Source of the DNA: Oscillospiraceae bacterium
GTDB taxonomy: Bacteria; Bacillota; Clostridia; Oscillospirales; Acutalibacteraceae
Direction: 5' to 3'
Length of the DNA stretch: 64,000 nucleotides
Assembly (NCBI GenBank): GCA_902792905.1
Contig: CADBBH010000003.1
Span: forward strand, 124,001-188,000
The notes under the pieces were generated by a model. That model made no database searches and had not been told where the DNA came from. It was given only the letters and a program-made list of their open reading frames with translations. The position numbers were made by a program, and so were the translations under genes. How positions within the stretch are numbered: the first letter of the stretch is position 1; each line of letters begins with the position of its first letter. Positions 53,754 through 62,176 of this stretch are shown here, piece after piece.

Positions 53754-54502
53754 TTTCTTATTATTATATAAATCCGATGGGCAACATCACGCTGCTGGTC
53801 GATTCACCCGTTCCCCCATCAGAGCGTGTAAAAATCGCGGAAGCGCTGATGCGCGCGGAGCCCGATGCGGAGCAGGTCGGGTTCATTGACGGCAGGAATC
53901 TCAATATGGCGGGCGGCGAATTCTGCGGAAACGCGACCCTGTCGGCCGCCGCTGTTTACTGCCTGAAGAATAAACTTGACACAGCGCAGGTTGATATGAA
54001 TGTCAGCGGAGCGAACGGTCCCGTCAGAGTAACGATCGGAAAGACGGATGAAAACGTATATTCGGGCGAGGTTGATATGCCGTTCCCCGAAAGCGTTTCC
54101 GAAATCGCGCTGACACTCGGCGGCAGGACAATCACCGCGCCGATAGTAAATTTCGGCAGCATTTCGCATATTATCCTAACGCAAAAAGCCGAAAAAACCG
54201 AATGCGAAAGAGAAATTGTGCGCCTGTGCAGAAAGTTTTGTCCGGGTGGTCTGGGATTTATGCTTGTTGAAGATGAAAAACTCACCCCGCTTGTATATGT
54301 TCCCGAACCCGAAACGCTTGTGTGGGAAAGTTCCTGCGCAAGCGGAACCACAGCGACGGGCATATATTTCGCCTCGCTGAACGGCGGCTCATTTTCAGGC
54401 TCATTTACCGAGCCCGGCGGCACACTCGGTATAACCGTCTCACCGGATGTTCCTCCGGTTCTCAGCGGCAGAGCGGAAATCAAATCAATAAAACAAATCT
54501 GA
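53750..54502 (+). CDS. DapF-fold amino-acid racemase/epimerase (histidine-racemase-like)
   Basis: 250 residues, two-lobed diaminopimelate-epimerase fold. Both catalytic cysteines are present: Cys59 in [11 protein letters not shown] and Cys196 in [11 protein letters not shown]. The GGEFCGNAT form resembles the CntK histidine racemase branch more than true DapF (NGNEMCGNG-type). The gene overlaps the ABC ATPase gene by 4 bases, so it is translated with an amino-acid importer. This suggests racemisation of an imported amino acid. Substrate unknown, and a true DapF role is less likely. Confidence 0.8.
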   Translation: MISYYYINPMGNITLLVDSPVPPSERVKIAEALMRAEPDAEQVGFIDGRNLNMAGGEFCGNATLSAAAVYCLKNKLDTAQVDMNVSGANGPVRVTIGKTDENVYSGEVDMPFPESVSEIALTLGGRTITAPIVNFGSISHIILTQKAEKTECEREIVRLCRKFCPGGLGFMLVEDEKLTPLVYVPEPETLVWESSCASGTTATGIYFASLNGGSFSGSFTEPGGTLGITVSPDVPPVLSGRAEIKSIKQI

Positions 54503-54506
54503 ACTA

Positions 54507-54532
54507 TTCCCTCCCTCGCGGAGGGAATTTTC
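54507..54532 (+). terminator. Terminator of the ABC/racemase operon
   Basis: TTCCCTCC pairs with GGAGGGAA around CTCGC, followed by TTTTC. Confidence 0.8.
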
Positions 54533-54568
54533 AATCCGAAAATATTTTTATCCGACCTCATTTTTTTA

Positions 54569-54597
54569 TTGAAATGCAGATATAATTGCAGTATAAT
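54569..54597 (+). promoter_or_regulatory. Promoter of the GMP synthase gene
   Basis: TTGAAA (54569-54574), 17-base spacer, TATAAT (54592-54597). Confidence 0.8.
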
Positions 54598-54639
54598 TAT
54601 TTTGTTAATTTAATTTTGCAATCTATGGAGGGAAAGCGT

Positions 54640-55623
54640 ATGACAGACATCAGAAGACCCGAAAACATGGAAAGAATCACGACTCCCGAGCTTGCTCAGG
54701 CGTTCATTGACGAGCAGGTTAAGCTGCTCCGCGAGCAGATTGGCTCCGATAAGGTTCTCCTCGCTCTCTCGGGCGGCGTGGACTCATCGGTAGTCGCGGC
54801 CCTGCTTATCAAGGCGGTCGGCGATCAGCTCGTTGCCGTTCACGTAAACCACGGCCTTCTCAGAAAAGGTGAGCCCGAACAGGTTCAGCGCGTATTCCGC
54901 GATGAAATGAAGGCAAATCTCGTTTATGTTGACGCAGTTGACAGGTTCCTTGACAAACTTGCGGGTGTTTCAGATCCCGAACAGAAGAGAATGATTATCG
55001 GCGGCGAATTCATCGAAGTTTTCGCCGAGGAAGCCCGCAAACTCGACGGCATAAAGTTCCTTGCCCAGGGTACTATCTGGCCCGACATTCTTGAGAGCGA
55101 AAAGGGTATCAAGGCGCATCATAATGCAGGCGGCCTTCCCGATGATCTTAAATTTGAGCTTGTTGAGCCCGTGCGCATTCTCTTCAAGGATGAAGTCAGA
55201 GCAGTCGGCTCGGCTCTCGGCCTGCCCGACAGCATGGTTTACCGTCAGCCGTTCCCGGGTCCCGGCCTCGGAGTACGCTGCCCCGGCGCTATCACAAGAG
55301 ACAGACTTGAAGCGGTCAGAGAGGCCGACGCGATTCTGCGCGAGGAATTCGCGAAGAACGGTCTTGAAGGCAAGGTATGGCAGTATTTCACCGTTGTTCC
55401 CGATTTCAAATCGACCGGCATAAAAAACGGCGAGAGATGCTTCGAATGGCCCGTAATCATCAGAGCGGTCAACACCCGCGACGCTATGACCGCGACGGTA
55501 GAAAACGTTCCGTTCGACCTTATGCAGCATATCACTCAGCGCATAATCACCGAGGTTAAGGGCGTAAACAGAGTCCTCTACGATTTCACCCCGAAGCCCA
55601 CCGCAACCATAGAATACGAATAA
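54640..55623 (+). CDS. guaA: GMP synthase, ATP-pyrophosphatase and dimerisation domains only
   Basis: 327 residues. ATP pyrophosphatase P-loop VLLALSGGVDSSVVAALL, IKAHHNAGGLPDD, FPGPGLGVRCPGAI, and the C-terminal dimerisation domain ending KPTATIEYE. It aminates XMP to GMP. The N-terminal class I glutamine amidotransferase domain of ordinary GuaA is missing, and no separate amidotransferase gene is in the window. The enzyme therefore works with an unlinked subunit, as in archaea, or uses ammonia. The start at 54640 follows GGAGGG and lies after the promoter. Confidence 0.92.
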   Translation: MTDIRRPENMERITTPELAQAFIDEQVKLLREQIGSDKVLLALSGGVDSSVVAALLIKAVGDQLVAVHVNHGLLRKGEPEQVQRVFRDEMKANLVYVDAVDRFLDKLAGVSDPEQKRMIIGGEFIEVFAEEARKLDGIKFLAQGTIWPDILESEKGIKAHHNAGGLPDDLKFELVEPVRILFKDEVRAVGSALGLPDSMVYRQPFPGPGLGVRCPGAITRDRLEAVREADAILREEFAKNGLEGKVWQYFTVVPDFKSTGIKNGERCFEWPVIIRAVNTRDAMTATVENVPFDLMQHITQRIITEVKGVNRVLYDFTPKPTATIEYE

Positions 55624-55633
55624 TGAATAAAGA

Positions 55634-55665
55634 AACTCCCGAAGCAAACCGCTTCGGGAGTTTTT
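55634..55665. terminator. Bidirectional terminator between guaA and the membrane protein gene
   Basis: AAACTCCCGAAGC pairs with GCTTCGGGAGTTT, with TTTTT on one side and AAA on the other. Confidence 0.9.
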
Positions 55666-55673
55666 AATATCTT

Positions 55674-56219
55674 TTACAGCATCAGCACAATATGCAGAAC
55701 TATGAATACAATCGCAAGCAGGAAATTTATGCAATTCTTTTCGCAGAAGGCGCCGATTCTTGTGATAAGCGCGAGAGGAAAAGAAAGAATTTTAAAAATA
55801 ACCGGCACACGCTTTTTGGTATGGTACGCCATATCCCAGTAAGTCAGTATATCTTCTGTCAGAGGGAAGAGACTGCAGAGGAACGACACGCCGAGATAAA
55901 TCAGAATAACATAGAAGATAAACATTCCGATTGAATCATAGGGAGTGATGCCCATATAGAAGATATTGAGCACTCCGGCGTAGAGGAACGCCATTCCGGC
56001 ATTGAACATCATAAAGCCGGGGCCGGTCGCCATAAGCCAGGCGGACCAGGGGGTGGTGGCGAGCGCGTGCTCAACATGACCGCAGGCCTCGTCGGCTCTC
56101 AGATATCCTTCGCTCTCGACGGGCAGGTGAAGGATTTTGCAGGTCAGGTGCTCCCAGAAGCCGCGGATGTATGTGCCCGGGAACAGTATGAATTTGAAAA
56201 TGACATAAATCAGTCTCAT
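55674..56219 (-). CDS. Multi-pass membrane protein of unknown function
   Basis: 181 residues with about four hydrophobic segments (ATGPGFMMFNAGMAFLYAGV; IFYVILIYLGVSFLCSLFPL; IFKILSFPLALITRIGAF; NFLLAIVFIVLHIVLML). A conserved-looking PGTYIRGFWEHLTC near the N-terminus may be functional. No family recognised. It overlaps the zinc-ribbon gene by 4 bases (ATGA), so the two products probably work together. Confidence 0.7.
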   Translation of the reverse strand: MRLIYVIFKFILFPGTYIRGFWEHLTCKILHLPVESEGYLRADEACGHVEHALATTPWSAWLMATGPGFMMFNAGMAFLYAGVLNIFYMGITPYDSIGMFIFYVILIYLGVSFLCSLFPLTEDILTYWDMAYHTKKRVPVIFKILSFPLALITRIGAFCEKNCINFLLAIVFIVLHIVLML

Positions 56220-57811
56220 ATAAGGTCACACACTCCTTTCGTCACGGCATCCCTGACATCGAGCTTGCCTTCGATAATCTGACGGACCGTATCGCTCGTA
56301 AAATTGCGGTCCTTGAAGGAATCGATGATATCCTTGATATGCTCAGCGTTTTCGGTATCTTTCTTTCCGCATTTATCGGCAAGGAAAGCACTGACATAGA
56401 GGGTTGCATAAATCTCCTCCGACATAGCGCTCGGGTCATTGTAGTAAGACACGCGGTAGTATGCCTTCTCGTCGGCAAGATATGCCTGCTCAAAAGCTTC
56501 GTCAAATTTATCCTGAGCGAGATAGGCGAGAGCGAGCTGGCGGTTGAATTCGGGAATAAGCTCGTAGAGCTGCTGCGCGGTCTCGACGGTTTCTTCGACC
56601 TCGTCATAATCGCCCTTTACTCTCGCGAGCCAGATGAGAAGCTGATACCCCGTATCCGAAAAGGTGTTTTCGATAGTGAGGTTATTCGCGCAGTAATTGT
56701 TGATTTCCTCTTCCGCTTTATCGAGTTCGTTTTTCTTGAGACAGATTCTCGCGAACTGTTTTACGGGTTTTTCGTTGGAGAGGTCCTGCTTCATGAGCTC
56801 TTCAATGATTTCCGCCGCCTCATCGTCTCTGTCACGCTTTATCAGCGAATCAATATATGCGTCGATATAGAGGAATTCCCAGTCGGTATCGTTCTTGTCT
56901 CTTGTTTCGTAGGTCTTGTCGAGATAGCCGTAAATAAGATCGTCGCCCATCTCGCACATTCCCGCGATATCGTAGCCGTAGAGGTTGAGGAGCTGTTCAT
57001 CGATGCCGTCCTGACCGCGGAGTTTTTCAAGTTCTTCCAGCGCGGGCTTGCCGTCTTCGGGCGTGGTCTTTTCTTTGTTTACGATTTTTTCGTAAATCGA
57101 CTCGACCTTGTGATACATATCCTCGTATTTTTTGAAAACGGCCGAATTATTTTTGACGGCGCGACTGTGTTTCTGATACTCCGCCGCTCCGGGGCTGTCA
57201 AAAATATACTGTTTATACTGCTCGGCGACAAGCGGATTGTAGAATTTTATGCTCGCCTTGAAAATCTTATTGTCGAGCGAGGAGCCGGTCTGCAAAAATC
57301 TGTCGGCGAATGAAACGCCCTGAAGAGCGCCGCTGACATTTGAGGCGACCTCATCCGCCTTCCTGAAGGATTCAATGGAGGAATATACAATTCTGCCGGC
57401 CTGATAGATATGGCCCTCAAAGACCTGCAGCGAGGGGAGCGCCGAGATGCAGATGATTATGAACGCGAAAAGAGAGCCGAGAAGGGCGATTGCGCCGGCG
57501 ACATAGCGGAAAAATCCGATGTGTGTTTTGACATATTTGCGCTCACACTTGCGGCAGTATTCGTGACCGCGGGCAACTGTGTTTTCCTTACAGCCCGGGC
57601 AGATTTTTTCCTCGTCCTCGTCCTCGTCTTCCTCTTCCTCATCGGAATCGGAGCTTTCTTCAGGCGATTCCGGTGTTTCGGCGGAATCCTCTTCATCTGC
57701 TTCTTCCTGCGAAACAGCTTCTTCAGCAGTATCCTCTGCCTCTTCGATGGCTTCCTCTGTTTCTTTCTTGATTTCTTCTTCGGGGATATTGTTCAAGTTT
57801 TCGTTATCCAA
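56216..57811 (-). CDS. Membrane protein with acidic N-terminus, zinc ribbon and helical-repeat domain
   Basis: 531 residues. Residues ~5-68 are a Glu/Asp/Ser run. A zinc ribbon follows, with CPGCKENTVARGHEYCRKC (two CxxC pairs, ~70-90). One membrane helix (AIALLGSLFAFIIICISALP) is next. The rest is helical and TPR-like (~170-520), with repeated short helices such as PVKQFARICLKKNELDKAEE. The start is TTG at 57809-57811, supported by AAAGGGG 8 bases upstream; no in-frame ATG is available. Possibly a scaffold or chaperone at the membrane with the partner gene downstream. Function unknown. Confidence 0.7.
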   Translation of the reverse strand: MDNENLNNIPEEEIKKETEEAIEEAEDTAEEAVSQEEADEEDSAETPESPEESSDSDEEEEDEDEDEEKICPGCKENTVARGHEYCRKCERKYVKTHIGFFRYVAGAIALLGSLFAFIIICISALPSLQVFEGHIYQAGRIVYSSIESFRKADEVASNVSGALQGVSFADRFLQTGSSLDNKIFKASIKFYNPLVAEQYKQYIFDSPGAAEYQKHSRAVKNNSAVFKKYEDMYHKVESIYEKIVNKEKTTPEDGKPALEELEKLRGQDGIDEQLLNLYGYDIAGMCEMGDDLIYGYLDKTYETRDKNDTDWEFLYIDAYIDSLIKRDRDDEAAEIIEELMKQDLSNEKPVKQFARICLKKNELDKAEEEINNYCANNLTIENTFSDTGYQLLIWLARVKGDYDEVEETVETAQQLYELIPEFNRQLALAYLAQDKFDEAFEQAYLADEKAYYRVSYYNDPSAMSEEIYATLYVSAFLADKCGKKDTENAEHIKDIIDSFKDRNFTSDTVRQIIEGKLDVRDAVTKGVCDLI

Positions 57812-57891
57812 ACATATCGCCCCTTTCTTATGTGATAAATAAATGTCAATTTATTTTAATTTATAAAACTTAATGCAACCTTAATCCGTCT

Positions 57892-59421
57892 CTATTCTCT
57901 CCAGAATTTTCTGTCGAGTGAGCGGAACTGCACCGCCTGAGCAATGTGCGACGCCTCGATATTCTCGCTTCCCTCGAGGTCGGCTATTGTGCGTGAAACG
58001 CGCAGCACCTTGTCATAAGCTCTCGCAGAGAGATCGAGCTTTTCAAAGACTCTCTCGAGCATTTTCATTGCCTCGGGAGTCGGATTGCAGTATTTCTTTG
58101 TCATCGCCGAATCCATCTTTGCGTTGCAGGAAATGCCCGTGCCTTCGAGACGTGCCTGCTGGATTTTCCGCGCGGCATTCACTCGTTTCTTGATATCTGC
58201 CGAGCACTCTCCGGGAGTTTTCGCCGAGAGTTTTTCAAAATCAACCGGCGGCACTTCAATATGAATATCTATTCTGTCGAGCATCGGTCCCGATATTTTG
58301 GCAAGGTATCTTTTTGCCGCGCCCTCGGGGCAGGTGCATTTTCTTTTCGGATGCCCGTAATATCCGCAGGGGCAGGGATTCATCGCGCACACGACCATCG
58401 CCGAGCAGGGATAGGTTACAGATGCGTTCACGCGCGAAATCGTGATTCTGTTATCCTCAATCGGCTGTCGGAGAACCTCCATTGACTGCCTTGAGAACTC
58501 GGGCAGTTCGTCGAGGAACAGAACTCCGTTGTGCGCAAGCGATATCTCGCCCGGTCTCGGTATCACTCCGCCTCCCGAAAGGCCTGCGGGGGAAACGGTA
58601 TGATGCGGCGAGCGGAAAGGCCGCTCTCTGATAAGTGAAATACCTTCGGGCAGTGCGCCCGCAATGGAATATATTTCGGTGGTTTTGATGCTCTCGTCAA
58701 AGGTCATGTCCGGCAGAATTGACGGCAGGCGCTTTGCGAGCATGCTCTTGCCCGAGCCGGGAGGGCCGACCATCAGTATATTATGTCCTCCCGCGGCGGC
58801 AATTTCAAGAGCGTATCTTGCCTCCTGCTGACCCATAACATCCCTGAAATCGGGCATCGGCGGGCGGTTCAGAAGCTCGGTATTCTCATCGTAAACCGCT
58901 CTTTCAAGGTCGATTTCGCCTTTGAGATGCTGAATGACTTCCTTTACGGTCTCCACGCCGTAAACCTCGATTCCTTCAACCACCGAGCTTTCACGCTCAT
59001 TGGCTTTGGGAACGTATACTCTCTCGAGTCCCTCCTTCCGGGCTTTGATAACCATCGGCAGGGCGCCGTTTACATGGCGCACGAGGCCGTCGAGTGAGAG
59101 TTCACCGATGAAGGCGAATTCGTCTGTATTCACATTGAGTGAATGCCCCGCCTTGAGAAGCGCGATAAGAATCGGCAGGTCATAGAGAGGGCCTTCCTTC
59201 CTGACATCCGCGGGTGAAAGATTTATTGTTACTCTGCTCTGAGGGAATTCATATCCGCTGTTTTTCATTGCCGAGCGGACTCTGTTTCTCGATTCGCTGA
59301 CCGCCGTATCGGGCAGGCCGACCAGATCAACGCGCGGAAGCCCCTGGCCGAAGTCAACCTCGACACCGACCATATAACTGTCTATTCCGAAAAGCCCCAT
59401 ACTGTTGATTCTGGCAAACAT
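57892..59421 (-). CDS. YifB/ComM-family Mg-chelatase-like AAA ATPase
   Basis: 509 residues. N-terminal Lon-protease-like ChlI domain (INSMGLFGIDSYMVGVEVDF; VTINLSPADVRKEG), AAA+ core with Walker A MVGPPGSGKSMLAKRLPS, Walker B GVLFLDELPEF, and a C-terminal Mg-chelatase domain (LSARAYDKVLRVSRTIADLE). The cysteine-rich NPCPCGYYGHPKRKCTCP segment is a family feature. Related proteins act as branch-migration helicases in transformation. CGGAG precedes the ATG. Confidence 0.94.
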   Translation of the reverse strand: MFARINSMGLFGIDSYMVGVEVDFGQGLPRVDLVGLPDTAVSESRNRVRSAMKNSGYEFPQSRVTINLSPADVRKEGPLYDLPILIALLKAGHSLNVNTDEFAFIGELSLDGLVRHVNGALPMVIKARKEGLERVYVPKANERESSVVEGIEVYGVETVKEVIQHLKGEIDLERAVYDENTELLNRPPMPDFRDVMGQQEARYALEIAAAGGHNILMVGPPGSGKSMLAKRLPSILPDMTFDESIKTTEIYSIAGALPEGISLIRERPFRSPHHTVSPAGLSGGGVIPRPGEISLAHNGVLFLDELPEFSRQSMEVLRQPIEDNRITISRVNASVTYPCSAMVVCAMNPCPCGYYGHPKRKCTCPEGAAKRYLAKISGPMLDRIDIHIEVPPVDFEKLSAKTPGECSADIKKRVNAARKIQQARLEGTGISCNAKMDSAMTKKYCNPTPEAMKMLERVFEKLDLSARAYDKVLRVSRTIADLEGSENIEASHIAQAVQFRSLDRKFWRE

Positions 59422-59454
59422 GTATTAACTCCGTATAATAAAAATTTCCGGTTT

Positions 59455-59511
59455 GGCCCTCTCCGAGAACGGAGAGGGTGGCACGGCGTAAGCCGTGACG
59501 GGTGTGGCGAT
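59455..59511 (+). repeat. Left 57-bp inverted repeat flanking the GIY-YIG gene
   Basis: Contains two small palindromes (CCCTCTCCGAGAACGGAGAGGG and CACGGCGTAAGCCGTG). Its reverse complement recurs at 60290-60355, identical apart from a 9-base insertion. Confidence 0.85.
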
Positions 59512-59527
59512 ATATATTTGCTGAATT

Positions 59528-60238
59528 TTACTCTTCTGAATCCTGATTCAGAGCAAGTTTTCTGTATATGTCAATTGGTTTACCGTCTTTATTCTTCCAA
59601 TCATCCCAACCATTGTTTGACTGGTTCATAACAACCGTTCCTGCATGGGATGATGAGCATACACCCAGTTCAAAGTCTTCAAGCAATTTTCCGTTATTAT
59701 CCATTGGTGCTACAGCTCTTGCCGCTTTAGCTTTAGCTGAAACGCCTTTATCTTCAGTAATTCCCAAAACGCTACCTTTAATAAGGGTCCAACATCCGTT
59801 TTCTACAATAGCAGTAGCTTTTACAAGCTTATTGCCGTCTGATTTTTTTCTTCTCTCGAAGGTGTATTTCCCGTTGGGGATAATGCTGCTGGTTCTGTTA
59901 TCGGCGGCTTCTTTAAAAACTTCATTCTTTCTCTCATCTTTGGGATATATCATTTTGCCTTCAAATGAAGATAAAAGTTGAATTACAATATTTTTATCAA
60001 CAGCGAACAGTTCGGTATCGCTGACACGGCTTTTCTCAAAAATAGTGTCAAGAAGGTTTTCTTTATTCTTGTATTCTTCAACTTCAATGGCAAATTCTCT
60101 TTTAAGCCCCGTTACATTTCTGTATCCGTTTTGCTCAAGGTTATACATCCTTTGCTCAAAGTTATCCGAGCCGGTTCTGCCAATTTTGATAAGGCCCGGA
60201 ACGGCAGTAGTCATTACATAAATTATACCTTTTTCCAT
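59528..60238 (-). CDS. GIY-YIG endonuclease-like protein with C-terminal DUF4357-like segment
   Basis: 236 residues. The N-terminal GIY-YIG core reads GIIYVMTTAVPGLIKIGRT, of the T5orf172/Meiotically-up-regulated type, with Arg in the expected helix (FEQRMYNLEQNG) and Glu in VSDTELF. The C-terminal end carries NGWDDWKNKDGKPI, typical of DUF4357. The gene is noticeably more A/T-rich than its neighbours and sits alone between inverted copies of a 57-bp repeat, suggesting acquisition as a unit. AGGAAGG lies upstream of the ATG. The role (mobile DNA, defence or repair) is unknown. Confidence 0.8.
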   Translation of the reverse strand: MEKGIIYVMTTAVPGLIKIGRTGSDNFEQRMYNLEQNGYRNVTGLKREFAIEVEEYKNKENLLDTIFEKSRVSDTELFAVDKNIVIQLLSSFEGKMIYPKDERKNEVFKEAADNRTSSIIPNGKYTFERRKKSDGNKLVKATAIVENGCWTLIKGSVLGITEDKGVSAKAKAARAVAPMDNNGKLLEDFELGVCSSSHAGTVVMNQSNNGWDDWKNKDGKPIDIYRKLALNQDSEE

Positions 60239-60289
60239 ATTGTATAACCCTTCCTGTAAACAGAATAACTTTTTAACAAAACGCTTTGT

Positions 60290-60355
60290 ATCGCCACACC
60301 CGTCACGGCTTATATCCTTGTCGCCGTGCCACCCTCTCCGTTCTCGGAGAGGGCC
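60290..60355 (-). repeat. Right inverted repeat flanking the GIY-YIG gene
   Basis: Reverse complement of 59455-59511, with the 9 bases TATCCTTGT inserted in the small-palindrome region. Confidence 0.85.
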
Positions 60356-60379
60356 GCAAGCGGATTATTTGATTATATG

Positions 60380-60432
60380 ATGCTCCGCATATCCTTGGGG
60401 CGGGGCGCCGCGGTCGTCGCCCCCTACGATTG
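60380..60432. repeat. RAYT-linked palindromic repeat copy
   Basis: Begins with ATGCTCCGCATATCCT, identical to the 16 bases at the RAYT start (31918-31933). It continues into a GC-rich imperfect palindrome (GGGGCGGGGCG ... CGTCGCCCC) and CTACGA, the same ending as the element at 31940-31964. Confidence 0.6.
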
Positions 60433-60524
60433 CATTATAATTCTGAATTCTTAACTCTTAATTCTGAATCATACTCGCAAACTTGCGATTCTTCGGCATA
60501 AATGCCTCAGAATGACAGTATCGT

Positions 60525-61064
60525 TTATACGTCGCTGTCTTTGAGCAGCGGCGCGTTTCTGTCCTTATCGCTGAGAACCGGGTCAATCTCTCCCCAGTCT
60601 ATACCGATATCGGGATCGTCGTATTTTATGCTTCTGTCATTTTCCGGCGAATAGAGATTGTCCACCTTGTAGGATAATTCAACATTATCCGTCAAGGTTA
60701 TGAAGCCGTGAAGACAGCCCTTAGGTATATAAAGCATAAGCTTGTTTTCTGCCGAGAGCAGAACCTTGACATGCTTCATATATGTCGGAGAATCTCTGCG
60801 GATATCGACCGCGACATCGATGATTTCTCCGCGTGTGCAGGAGACGAGCTTCGCCTGTGCAGAGGGCGCCTTCTGGCAGTGAAGGCCTCTGAGGGTGCCT
60901 TTTTTTGCCGAGAACGAGCGGTTATCCTGCACGAATACAGTGTCTATGCCGAGCAGCGAAAACGCTTCGGTCGAATAGCTCTCGTAAAACCAGCCTCTGC
61001 TGTCGCCGAAAACCTTCGGCTCAATTATATAAACTCCGTCAATCGCGGTTTCTTTTTTATTCAT
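60525..61064 (-). CDS. rfbC: dTDP-4-dehydrorhamnose 3,5-epimerase
   Basis: 179 residues, cupin-type fold. Catalytic His62 in LRGLHCQ, and [12 protein letters not shown] and [19 protein letters not shown] for the active-site Tyr region. Converts dTDP-4-keto-6-deoxyglucose to dTDP-4-keto-rhamnose for surface polysaccharide. GGAG precedes the ATG; it overlaps rfbA by 8 bases. rfbB and rfbD are not in the window. Confidence 0.95.
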   Translation of the reverse strand: MNKKETAIDGVYIIEPKVFGDSRGWFYESYSTEAFSLLGIDTVFVQDNRSFSAKKGTLRGLHCQKAPSAQAKLVSCTRGEIIDVAVDIRRDSPTYMKHVKVLLSAENKLMLYIPKGCLHGFITLTDNVELSYKVDNLYSPENDRSIKYDDPDIGIDWGEIDPVLSDKDRNAPLLKDSDV

Positions 61065-61995
61065 AGATTACTCCGTTTTCGGTACCCCAGCGCGGTCTCT
61101 CGCCGGGTTTGTCGGATGAATAGAGGATTTTGCTCTCGGCGACCGCCATCAGATGCTGACCGTAGCTCGAATTGCCGTATTTTTTCGCTGCGGCAATGAG
61201 CTTCTTCTTGGTTATCCATCTCATATTATAGGCGATTTCCTCGGGGGCGGAAATCTGGATGCCCTGAAGCTTCTCAATCTGTCTTATGAAATTCGATGCG
61301 TCGTTGAGCGAATCGACTGTTCCCGTATCGAGCCAGGCATAGCCTCTGCCGAGGAGCTTGACATCAAGGTCGCCGTTGTCGAGATAAATCTGGTTTATAT
61401 CGGATATTTCAAGCTCGCCTCTCGCCGAGGGTGTCAGATTCTTTGCGTATTCAACAACTCGGTTGTCATAGAAATAAAGGCCTGTTACAGCGTAATTGGA
61501 TTTGGGCTCGGCAGGTTTTTCGACTATTGAAACAGGAGCCCCGTTTTCATCGAATTCAACCACGCCGAACTGCTGCGGATTATCCACATAGTAGCCGAAG
61601 ATGGTAGCTCTGCCCTCGTTTTTTGCCGCCATGCGCAGCAGATGACCGAGGCCGCTTCCGTAGAAGATGTTGTCGCCGAGCACCATCGCAACGCTGTCAT
61701 CGCCGATAAAGCTCTCGCCGATGATGAACGCCTGGGCGAGGCCGTCGGGGCTGTCCTGAACCGCGTAGTTCAGATTAAGTCCGAACTGCGAGCCGTTGCC
61801 GAGAAGCTCAAGGAACTTCGGCGTATCGGTCGGAGTGGATATAATGAGGATATCCCTTATGCCCGCGAGCATAAGAGTTGAGAGCGGATAATATATCATC
61901 GGTTTATCGTAAACGGGAAGAAGCTGTTTACTTGTGACAAGAGTAAGGGGATAAAGCCTTGTGCCGGAGCCGCCTGCAAGAATTATGCCTTTCAC
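61057..61995 (-). CDS. rfbA: Glucose-1-phosphate thymidylyltransferase
   Basis: 312 residues, slightly longer than the usual ~290. Nucleotidyltransferase motif [36 protein letters not shown], and [20 protein letters not shown]. Makes dTDP-glucose from dTTP and glucose-1-phosphate, the first step to dTDP-rhamnose. The start is GTG at 61993-61995 behind AAGGAAG. First gene of the rfbA-rfbC unit. Confidence 0.95.
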   Translation of the reverse strand: MKGIILAGGSGTRLYPLTLVTSKQLLPVYDKPMIYYPLSTLMLAGIRDILIISTPTDTPKFLELLGNGSQFGLNLNYAVQDSPDGLAQAFIIGESFIGDDSVAMVLGDNIFYGSGLGHLLRMAAKNEGRATIFGYYVDNPQQFGVVEFDENGAPVSIVEKPAEPKSNYAVTGLYFYDNRVVEYAKNLTPSARGELEISDINQIYLDNGDLDVKLLGRGYAWLDTGTVDSLNDASNFIRQIEKLQGIQISAPEEIAYNMRWITKKKLIAAAKKYGNSSYGQHLMAVAESKILYSSDKPGERPRWGTENGVIYE

Positions 61996-62061
61996 GTTAT
62001 CGCTTCCTTTTTTGGGAAATCAGGTTGTGCCGACGATTTCCCATTATAAAATATTTAATAA

Positions 62062-62090
62062 ATAATATCATTTTTTATTTTAAAAGTCAA
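62062..62090 (-). promoter_or_regulatory. Promoter of the rfbA-rfbC unit
   Basis: Minus strand TTGACT (62085-62090), 17-base spacer, TATTAT (62062-62067). Confidence 0.75.
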
Positions 62091-62116
62091 TTACAGTGTT
62101 GTAACCGCCGATTAAC

Positions 62117-62145
62117 TTGACAATTACGCTTTATGATTATATAAT
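62117..62145 (+). promoter_or_regulatory. Promoter of the glycosidase-like gene
   Basis: TTGACA (62117-62122), 17-base spacer, TATAAT (62140-62145): full consensus. It is divergent from the rfbA promoter. Confidence 0.9.
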
Positions 62146-62176
62146 TTATGATACGTAGATTTGAGGAGTATATAAA

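Noticed and set aside
56339-57313. A 324-codon open frame antisense to the zinc-ribbon membrane protein gene
   Set aside because: It lies wholly inside a gene with supported start and domains, and it arises from the acidic, biased codon use of that gene.
59455-60355. CRISPR-like repeat pair
   Set aside because: Only two inverted copies, with a gene between, no spacer series and no cas genes.
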